Positions 56,201 to 64,000 of a stretch of 64,000 nt of DNA are shown here, in pieces. Both the position numbers and the translations under genes were made by a program. Position 1 is the stretch's first letter, and every line of letters begins with the position of its first letter. The notes beneath the pieces are model-generated. The model had not been told where the DNA came from and ran no database searches. It worked only from the letters and a program-made list of their open reading frames with translations. Source of the DNA: Struthidea cinerea (lineage: Eukaryota > Chordata > Aves > Passeriformes > Corcoracidae); NCBI GenBank assembly GCA_013397865.1, contig VZTI01002652.1, positions 529,868 through 593,867 of the forward strand, in the 5' to 3' direction.

Positions 56201-59200
56201 GCCAAAAGAAACCAAAGTACCCTTTCTAAACAGTGCTTCACAGGATGTGTATTAGTACTTTTTTTGATTTTGTTTTTCATTTTAGTATAGATTTCTTATG
56301 CCAAATATAGGGTATTTCCATGGGCTAGAAATACTAAAAAGTTGTTTGATAGGAAAGCAGATAAGAATGATGGATGTAGGGCTCTTATCCCTAAGAGGCT
56401 GTGGCAGCTCTGTGTGCAGGGAGAACATAGGGTTACATGCTCCATATATTTTCAAAAGCTTTAAAAGCGTAGAATTTACAAACTTTATTTTCTGTATTTA
56501 GATGCTTCCTTTAGGATAAAGAGGAAGAAATATATTGTCATAATGAAAAGTTTTCTTCCCAGATCAGAGTTCTCAGACTGTCTAAAAATCAGTCCAACTC
56601 TATGAACTCTGAAAACCTGATGGCAAATTTATTACTTTTATTCAGAGTATGCCAGAAATCACATTGAAATAACATAGTGTTTTTTAAGATGTTGGAGTGA
56701 AACTGTCCACACAGACATTTGTATGTATGCTGCTTTGGGCTTCTCCCTTAACAGTTGTTAGAGGTCAGTAGGATCATGTCTCAGTCATGCCCTCCAAGGG
56801 GAAAGCGAGGATGATGCTGTGTATGGAGTTGCTAATGCAACAAATGGCATTGTTTGGGTTTTTTTAAATTAAGGCCCAAACTACTGCAATAGGACATTGT
56901 TAAGGTTGATATGGCATTAATTTGAAAGAAATGCGAATCTGAAATTCTGTTGATGTAAGTTCACTAAAGATTCACTTTTTATCGGATTAGACATAAAATA
57001 CCTGTAGGAGTAGCAATAGTCTTCCTATTTAAAGTCCCAGTAGAGCTCATTAGTTGCCCCACTCTTTGTTAATCCTGCACCCTGTTGTTGTGTGGTCATG
57101 TTGCATACAGCCTAAATACCTACTTTGTTTTCTGCCTGCCAGCTTGACTCTGTATTTTGTGAAGTCAGTGCAAAACTTACCCTGTGGCCAGCATGGCAGA
57201 AAATCGGCCTGGCTGTCATGGGCAAAGGGATTCTTCCGCAGCCAGTGAAACAGCCCAGGACCCTCCGAGAGAAAGTGCATTTCCATCTCTGTGCAAGACA
57301 TTACTGTTCTTATTAGCTTTCATGTTTATAAACGTCATGAAATTGTTGTGGATTTTAAAATAATCAGATATTGAATGTCACCTCATGCGAGGGCTGAGAA
57401 GTTCTTGTGTGGAAAAAATGAGGTTTATTACACTTTCCTTGACATAGCAAATAGCAAATTTGGATACCTTTGTGTAATATTGTAGATGGACAAATTTGGG
57501 CACAGCATATGAATTAGATTAATGTGTAAAGCCTCTAAATTAAAATTAGTTAAATCCTAAGGTTCTTAGTCAAGAAGCAATCTCATGGATTTCTCAATAG
57601 GAGTTTTGTCTGAATGAGAAACACGGGATTTGATCAGGTTTAATTTTGAGACTAATTCTGTATGTTTGTCCCATCACTTCCAGTGTTTAGATGCCTTTTG
57701 TAGAAAATGTCCCTCTTTGCAAAAGAAAATGAAGAGTTTTTAAGTCTTTCTCCCAGTTTCCTAACTTGAGACTGTCTGTGTTGGAAGTCAGCTGCAGTAT
57801 ATGGGGTTTCAGTACTGGAAGGCTAACAGACTGTGTAAGTCAGTAGTAACAGGCAATGTTAAGTTCAAAAGGGCAGTGGAAGAAATACTGAGGCAGCCTT
57901 GAGGGTTTGCCCTGATGGCTTAGGAAGGTCGATACTACGACAGAAAGGGCAAGCTGCCATGAAGCAGGAGGCAGTATCTGAGAAAATGATCCCATTGTCA
58001 TGCTCAGTTTTCTCATCTTCATTTTCAATCCTTTTTCTTCAAGCACATAAAGAAGCCAGACTATGTGACGACAGGCATTGTACCAGACTGGGGAGACAAC
58101 ATAGAAATTAAGAATGAAGATCAGATTCAAGGGCTTCGTCAAGCTTGTCAGTTGGCCCGTCATGTCCTGCTTCTGGCTGGAAAGGGCTTGAAGGTAACAA
58201 TTACAGAAGTCCCATAGCAGCTTGGATGTCTTTTATGCTTTCACTTATTTGAGTTTCGTTCCTACTTTTTTTTTCTTTTAACTTTCCTATAATGTGCATC
58301 CAACTTTAAGTTTGATCCTGAAAAAATAAGGATTTATTAACTTTTGATTCAGTTCATGATATGCCTGTTTAATTATTTCTGTATTTTGGACCTATGTCAT
58401 GCTCAGTTGCTGGCTCAGGTGTAATATCTCTGTGTTTGTAATCTCCCTTTGTTCGGATTGTGTCAAATCGGGTGAGTTTCTCCTAAGGCCCACGCTACAC
58501 TTTTTCCTTTCATTTCGTGGCCCATCTTCCTCATATGTCATTCTTTCCAGCTCTGCATGTGTACAAGCCCAAACTTGGTCTGCCTTCTCCATTCCTGTCC
58601 ATCCTTCAGCCCTCCCTGTCCTGTGGGATCCAATAACACTTGTAGAGCTGCCGTTGGAAAAAACAGCTGCCAAATTCTACACAATTTTCCAGAGTGCATT
58701 GATAATAAAGCCTCATGGTTCCCAGAAATGTTCCTACAGTATGCTTTTTGGGATACCTCCCAAGAAAAAATGTAGAGGGAGGAGCCTACTTCCAGGTTTT
58801 GCGGATGATGAAGTGCTTTTTTAGCCTTGCCTTGGTATTTCATGTAATAGCATATTGGATAAGGTGAAATGGGTTGAGTAGCTATGAGATGCAGAGATAG
58901 ATGGGGATTGTAGGTCAATGCCATTGACTTAAAAGGGGATTTTTCTTTCAGCTATCATCACTATTTCGCAAAGGTTTAGTTCTGGAGCTGGGATGGCCAA
59001 TGAAAAACTGCCTGAAGCTTTAATGTTACTTATCTTTGTGCGTGTTTAACTTTTTAATGTTCAATTATTTCTCAGTACAATAAAACTTACTCATTTAAAG
59101 TTAAGGAAGTATACATGTTTCTGAAGGGTCAGGGTACAATGTGGATTTTGAATGAGAGCAGTTTTTCACAAATACTCTTTGGTTGTTATCATGTGTAAAT

Positions 59201-62200
59201 ACACAGTTATGCAGTATGGTGTAGTTCGTGATGCAGTTCATAGTATGTGCCAAATCATGCATGATAGCAAAATACTGCGTACACATAATGAATGTTTTGG
59301 AGCAAAAAGATGTATAAGGTAATAATTATGTAACCAGGACCTGTGTACTGGGAGGGAGGTGGCATTTGGAGTTGCAGTGCTAAGACCACTGCCCAGGTCA
59401 GTCACAGACTGCTGGGGAGCTCTGTTTTTCACAAGTAAGTGTTTGTTCAAGACTCCCCTGACTGGGAGGATGCTCCAAAACCCTCCCTCATTGACAGTGA
59501 ACTTCTTCTGCTTTCCAGCCTGGTGCTGCACGTGGTCAGTTTATACCCATCTGTTTTTGTGGCAACATTGCTCTTTAATTTAAACAGCTTCCTGCCTTTC
59601 CTTGAGTCTTCCCCTCCATGCAGGAATAGAGCTGTGCACCAGATTAAACAAACCGAGCTCTTTCAGGCTATTCGCATAAGCTAAACTCTACATTCCTATT
59701 TTACCTGAAGAGTCCCATCCCTCCACCTGTTCCTGTTATCTTGCTGAACCCACCTTGCACGCAGTCCTCCAGACACAGCTAAACCTGTGCTTTAGCTAGT
59801 GGCAGTAAGATCCCCCAATATAACAAAGGCGCATTATAATCCATGGATACAGAGAGATATAGTTTGATCATGGTTTTGATGTTACCATTACTGCCCGTGG
59901 GACTTCAAATTACAATATGGTAGTATATATGGTAGCTTTCCTGGTTTAAGTTACAGATTTGGGAATAAAGCAGCAGATTCTATGACATGGAAGTATTTTA
60001 TTATATACCGTTGAATTGACCTGCTCCGAAAAAGGGATTAGGTGCACAGTAGGTGCACCCTAGACTTGCCCAACTAACAAAAGTATCTTTAAAAGTAAAG
60101 CACATACTGTTAAAAGCAGAACTTCTCACAGGGTGTAAGCCATGCAGAGAGACCAGAGGTCTGTCTGCTGAGTATCCGAAAGCCACATCAAATCGCTTGA
60201 ACAGAGCAGCAGTAGACAGCAGCCAGTCAGGTACATAGCAGTTCAGTTTGTCTGTGGGCTAAAGATGAAGTTGTTTGAGCAAAGGCAGGAGCAACAAACC
60301 TGTATTTATCCAGAACCAACAGCTTCCATATCCAGTGCAGAGAAGTGCCAAGACTGTGGCTGCCATCCCAGCACTAAGACTGCAGTGGCCACTGCAAAGC
60401 AGGGGGCATGATGTGCAGTAATCCCAAATCCTGGTCTTGAACCCATGTTCATTGCTCCTCACCTGCCCAACAACGCTTCTGTGCTGAACAAAATTCAGCT
60501 GAGTAAACAGACCTGGTTTTTTCCTCAGCACAGTACACAAGTGCACTCTCCTGTATTCACTGTGCATGGCCACTCAGTATTTCAATATATGACTGTCTCC
60601 TGCACCACAGCCTACCTATATTCCACATGTTACTCCAAAATCACAGCCACTGTGATTTTTCCTTCAGTGTGCTAAGAATGATACTCGTATCTGTGCTAAG
60701 TATGATTTTCAAAGGCTCAGAACTCACTCAAATCAAAATCAATTTACAGAGGAACCCTCAAAAGTACTTCTCAATGGGAGAGGTTTCCCTACCAAATTTT
60801 AAATTTCAGCTCTAACCATTCCAGAGACAGAGTTGATCCAAAAGAAAAGTGAGAATAATTTTATTTTAAGCACGTGCACTTTTCACTCCATGGATACTCA
60901 GAAAATGGCTGAATGGTTTACGAGAGGGGATTTTTTTTTAATATGTAAAATCTTGAGGAAAAGATGAATCTAGAAAACGTCAAGCATAAAAATGAAGATT
61001 TCTAAAAACGATGGGTCAGAGCTTGTAGATTCACTATGATCACCCAGGCTATGGCAACTTTAAGTAAAATATCCTCAAAATTTGAAGCTAAATATTTAAA
61101 TATTTTATAACATTTAAGAATACCTGGAAAACAATTTCTTAAAATGCTTAAATACATTATGGTAAATGTACTGGGAAATTACAAGACTTAATAGCCTTTC
61201 TTTTACAAATAAAAAGGGAAAGTAATGTTTTGTTTCAAGGGACTGAAAGCACTGAAATGAGACATTTCTATAGCAGCTACTGAAACGATGCCATGGGAGA
61301 TTGGTGTCTCTGAGAAAGTAGATATGGAAAAAAGAACAGAAAGGAAGTAGACAGTATTTCAGGTTTTCTAGGAACCTTTGAGTGCTCATTTCTACTGCAT
61401 GCTTTATTTAAAACCTTTTTTTCTGAAAAAAAAGTCCATATATCAATAAAATATATCAGACAGTATAGTGTTTTGTATCAAAGCAGCGTATTTGAAACAT
61501 CCAATATTTCATTGAAGCTTGGCTGCAATCACATTCAGTAAATATAAGAAACTCTCTTTGCTTTTTTAACAGGATGTTATGTTTGATATTTTAGGTTGGC
61601 ATGACAACTGAAGAAATAGATTCCATTGTTCATCATGAAATAATCAGACAGAATGCTTATCCATCACCTCTGGGCTATGGAGGTTTTCCAAAATCTGTTT
61701 GTACTTCTGTAAACAACGTGGTATGTCATGGTATTCCTGACAGGTATTTCCTCAGTAATTTACATTTTACAATAGGGAATTAAAATGTTAAACTGAAATT
61801 AATAAATTGTATTTAATATTGAACATACTTCAGCTTCACTAAATGTTGTATGTAAATGCATTGTAGATGCAGAACATGTTACCACATGATGCTGATATCT
61901 GTTATAGAAATGTGTGTGAAATAGAAAAAAAATATATTATCCTGTTTGTCCAGACACTTAAAGAAAAATAGCATCTTGCATTTTGAGTTTGGTGTGTGGG
62001 GAAAAAAAAAAACCAGTACAGTCTGATTTTTTTTTTTTCATCCAGCAAAATAAGTTTAGGCTAAGGAATAAATATATTTGAATTTATGTGGGTTTTTTTT
62101 TTTTATATTCGCAATACATTCAGCTACTCACAAAGTAAAATATGAACCCTAGTGAGAGAAAAAGAATAAATATAATGGTAGATTTTTCAGGTGTTGATAT

Positions 62201-62469
62201 GTTTTTCTGGTAGTTGTTTCTCATTATTTTATATTCAGCTACACTTGTTCTCTAGGTAGTCAGAGCTGAACATTAAAAATGGTTATTCTGTTTGCTTCTG
62301 CCTTCCTCCATCAGAAAATACCTACCCCTTGATTTTTTATGTATGTGTCATTAGGTGTTTATTCTTATATTCCCTTTGTTGGGAACTGTCTGTCACCATT
62401 ATTTTTTTTTTCTGTTTATGTTTCAGTCGACCTCTTCAGGATGGAGATATTATCAACATTGATGTCACG
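32256..62469 (+). CDS. METAP1D: METAP1D, mitochondrial methionine aminopeptidase 1D (5' half, partial at both ends)
   Basis: Removes the initiator methionine from proteins made in mitochondria; M24A metalloprotease. Exons: 32256-32293, 55361-55527, 58044-58193, 61595-61743, 62427-62469. Phases agree at every junction (1, 0, 0, 2 into 1). About 183 of roughly 335 residues are present. Residues 1-69 form a mitochondrial targeting region rich in Arg/Ser and poor in acidic residues. HIKKPDYVTTGIVPDWGD opens the catalytic region. CHGIP carries the substrate-binding His (about 164), and NIDVT the first metal-ligand Asp (about 181). The remaining ligands (second Asp, His, two Glu) must lie to the right of the window. 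The start codon is cut by the gap. Confidence 0.93.
32294..32660 (+). promoter_or_regulatory. METAP1D: CpG island continuing into METAP1D intron 1
   Basis: High CpG density persists about 370 nt past exon 1. It contains an ATG at 32494 that opens a frame beginning MWRRDVAAAAAAVKSRLLLRR, discussed as a finding. It is not annotated as a gene because it lacks a splice partner in frame and the true exon 1 is upstream. Confidence 0.6.
34228..34420. other. GC-rich patch with adjacent perfect hairpins
   Basis: GGGGCTGA (34295-34302) pairs with TCAGCCCC (34313-34320) across 10 nt. Immediately after, CTGCGGA (34321-34327) pairs with TCCGCAG (34340-34346) across 12 nt. A weaker CCAGGC/GCTTGG pairing lies just upstream. 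The patch is clearly more GC-rich than the surrounding intron. Identity unknown. Confidence 0.6.
41380..41526 (+). mobile_element. Ancient MIR/L3-like interspersed repeat fragment
   Basis: GAGTCATTGAACTTTCTCC, then GTAAAGCACTTTGAAGATG and CTCTATAAAAATGCTAAGTA followed by TTATTAT. This ends like the shared 3' tail of old amniote MIR/CR1-L3 elements (…AAGCACTTTGA…CTATATAAATGC…TATTATTAT). Strongly diverged. Confidence 0.55.
45715..45995. promoter_or_regulatory. Isolated GC/CpG-rich island within METAP1D intron 1
   Basis: Two CpG-rich stretches (about 45720-45760 and 45880-45985) flank a less GC-rich core holding the inverted repeat. The surroundings are strongly AT-rich. Such an island could be an alternative or noncoding promoter or an exapted element; there is no coding exon here that I can recognise. 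Confidence 0.45.
45780..45880. other. 101-nt fold-back with perfect 17-bp stem
   Basis: CCCCGTGCCAAGAATGA (45780-45796) is the exact reverse complement of TCATTCTTGGCACGGGG (45864-45880). Pairing can continue inward imperfectly (45798-45802 with 45858-45862, 45804-45806 with 45850-45852, TTCAA 45807-45811 with TTGAA 45843-45847), leaving a loop of about 30 nt. This could be a structured RNA, a transposon remnant or paired NFI-type half-sites (TGCCAA/TTGGCA). Confidence 0.9.
50652..50700. repeat. T-rich low-complexity tract
   Basis: Runs of T (6 to 9) separated by single C residues, ending in an uninterrupted run of 15 T. Confidence 0.95.
54595..54646. repeat. T/C low-complexity tract
   Basis: Polypyrimidine tract of T runs and CC/CCC blocks. 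The Lys-rich minus-strand frame across it is an artefact of the composition. Confidence 0.95.
55361..55527 (+). CDS. METAP1D: METAP1D coding exon 2
   Basis: 167 nt after ttaacag, ending before GTACTG. It encodes SVTGCHIILSSCNRNYLHSH, then SSNHQQRCFFFQGQRNTAYN and IVWPAMVSPAHGVPK. It aligns by eye with the human presequence (…IYLHKQSSSQQRRNFFFRRQ…), the fast-evolving mitochondrial targeting region. Confidence 0.9.
55528..58043 (+). other. METAP1D: METAP1D intron 2
   Basis: 2516 nt. No embedded gene or transposon recognised; short frames near 57050-57316 lack support. Confidence 0.8.
58044..58193 (+). CDS. METAP1D: METAP1D coding exon 3
   Basis: 150 nt, phase 0 to 0, acceptor cttcaag. It encodes HIKKPDYVTTGIVPDWGDNI, EIKNEDQIQGLRQACQLARH and VLLLAGKGLK, the first helix of the pita-bread catalytic domain. 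Confidence 0.97.
58194..61594 (+). other. METAP1D: METAP1D intron 3
   Basis: 3401 nt. The plus frame at 58399-58824 (141 codons) and several shorter frames have no recognisable family or splice context. Somewhat GC-richer patches at 59340-59780 and 60050-60480 show nothing I can name. Confidence 0.75.
61595..61743 (+). CDS. METAP1D: METAP1D coding exon 4
   Basis: 149 nt encoding VGMTTEEIDSIVHHEIIRQN, AYPSPLGYGGFPKSVCTSVN and NVVCHGIPD. The NAYPSPLGYGGFP block and CHGIP His are hallmarks of type I methionine aminopeptidases. Ends in phase 2. Confidence 0.97.
61744..62426 (+). other. METAP1D: METAP1D intron 4
   Basis: 683 nt, T-rich, with several homopolymer runs near 62000-62105. No other feature. 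Confidence 0.85.
62427..62469 (+). CDS. METAP1D: METAP1D coding exon 5
   Basis: 43 nt encoding (S)RPLQDGDIINIDVT, then donor GTGAGT. The Asp of NIDVT (62461-62463) is the first metal-binding aspartate of the active site. Confidence 0.96.
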
Positions 62470-64000
62470 GTGAGTAATTCATATAAAAAATAGTCTTTGA
62501 TCAACTTCAGAATCACTAGTAGCAACAGGAAGAATAGTGGATTGGAGATGGGGGATGCACAGATGGATGTGCTGTTTACTTCTGAGCCAAGGCACAAGCA
62601 GCTGGTTTCCTTTTTTGTTTTTAACTGTGTGTTTATTCCAGCTAGACCCAGGCCTGACTTGAATTTAGGACTGGAATCAGATGCACTGAGATCAATGTTG
62701 GCCTAAGTGAAATGTCAACCCAATCCTGCTATGTGTCATGTTTTTGAGAAGGTGTAATTGTTATTGATCCACTGTGTAGTTAATGCAGAGCACCACAGTA
62801 CTGGGCAGCAGCTGAAGATAGATATGTATGAGATGAGCTAACATGAAGAAAGCCAGCATTTTTCCTTCACTCTGCCAAGATTGATCTTCCTCTTCCTGCT
62901 GATTTTGAGTGGGGCCTGACATTATCTTACTCTGTCATTAGAGGCTACATTGGCCTGTGTATGTCAGTCTATTTGGACAGCAACTCTTTTGCTAGCAGCG
63001 TTCCCTACATTTATTAAAATCCCCGAAGGTAGTGTTGTGTTCCATTTCTGGTATAAAAGCCCTGAACCTTTTGAGCAGAAACAGAAATAGTGTGATATAA
63101 CCGTGACTTAATATTTCCAGGGAATCATCAATTATAGCTATTTAAATAAACACGGGCTGGGTTTTCCTAGGAGCGAGAAAGCACAGGAACTGGAAACCTA
63201 ATTCTCATATCATTTATGAAAAAAAAAATATTTGTGTCTTGCAGAAGGTTTTTTTTTCTTTTTGCTGTGCATGTTTGTATTTTTCTGAAGTGCTGTTTAT
63301 TTCTAATATGAACAAAAATGTTTTTTGAATCCCACCATTATTTTGCAATAATATGTCACATACAAGGGAGTAGAATCTCATAAAAACAAGATTTTTAAAT
63401 CATTAAAGAAACTATTGGTAACTTGATACTATTTTCATACTGGCAGAGTGAAGAAATCTTCAGCAGACCTACCTCTGAGCATGAGATTCAAGCTTTCTAA
63501 AATATTTTTTCTATTAAAATTAGGGTCAATGACCTTTTTCCCATTATATACTCACGTGTGATCCAGAACTGGGTTTAGTTTGGCTTGGGTTTTTGATCTT
63601 TTTAAATTCTTTCCCATCTCCATACTTTCTAATAGTAGAATTCTGACTATCAGGTTTACACAGTGCAATCTAGCATTTTTAAACTTTCTTTTTGGCCTTC
63701 ATTTTTACTTTGGTGAACTGGTGTCACTTTGCTCAGTGTATTAGACTAAATCAGTTTGTAATACCTAAGGATTTAAATCGTATTTCTTTGTACCTCCTTA
63801 AGGTTCATTTTACTTTTTGTTCAGTCTGTCAAGATAATAATGATACCTTCGATTAAAAAAAAGTCTAGACTTGTATCACAAATACTTTCCATGATAAACT
63901 AAATGAAATATTTTTGTATTGACATAGTGTGCATATCTTGTCCGCTCTGCCTCACAAATGTCTGACTAAATGTTAGTGGCCTTTTTGAAGACATAGATTT
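62470..64000 (+). other. METAP1D: METAP1D intron 5 (partial)
   Basis: The next exon, which should continue the DVT-x6-HGD motif, is not found before the window ends. No other feature recognised. Confidence 0.75.

Noticed and set aside
58399..58824. 141-codon plus frame between METAP1D exons 3 and 4.
   Set aside because: It opens in an intron without an acceptor in frame, and no family is recognised; minus-strand frames overlap it.
1..64000. CRISPR arrays, bacterial operons, tRNA, rRNA or snRNA genes.
   Set aside because: The window is vertebrate nuclear DNA. I looked for tRNA B-box-like and U6-like sequence and found none; a GAATCC-type match at 5343 belongs to the CR1 tail.

Overview
The window is avian nuclear DNA, carrying one small and two large spliced genes in AT-rich, intron-dominated sequence. 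It contains fossils of the bird/reptile LINE family CR1 and a solo retroviral LTR of a type I associate with many non-chicken birds (from memory). There are two assembly gaps, at 3680-3703 and 32082-32255. The gene order SLC25A12 (minus), HAT1 (plus), METAP1D (plus) is the conserved vertebrate order that normally leads on to DLX1/DLX2.

Region by region: 1-3292 is intron 2 of SLC25A12, whose first two coding exons and CpG-rich promoter lie at 3293-4010 on the minus strand. 4011-5600 is the spacer between the two divergent promoters, largely filled by the solo LTR (4773-5403). HAT1 occupies 5977-24129 with 11 coding exons, all with GT-AG introns and consistent phases. They give a complete 408-residue type B histone acetyltransferase with an AATAAA signal at 24335. 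24361-31980 is a gene-free spacer with one CR1 fragment. METAP1D starts in a CpG island at about 32.0-32.66 kb; its ATG is cut by the second gap, with only the G remaining. Five coding exons are present (32256, 55361, 58044, 61595, 62427) and the gene runs off the right edge. Intron 1 is 23 kb and holds most of the unexplained structure.

The three genes do not form a pathway. SLC25A12 is a mitochondrial aspartate/glutamate carrier, HAT1 acetylates newly made histone H4, and METAP1D removes initiator methionines in mitochondria. They are linked by old synteny.

Beyond the genes, the items most worth a second look are: a 101-nt fold-back with a perfect 17-bp stem inside a GC-rich island in METAP1D intron 1 (45780-45880); a minus-strand 43-codon reading frame with an upstream splice-acceptor-like site and a downstream AATAAA in HAT1 intron 9 (19718-19899); a compact GC-rich patch with back-to-back perfect hairpins (34295-34346); and an intronic block at 51.66-52.51 kb that combines homeodomain-type palindromes with a 154-codon antisense frame. 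I found no evidence of a wholly new multi-gene system.
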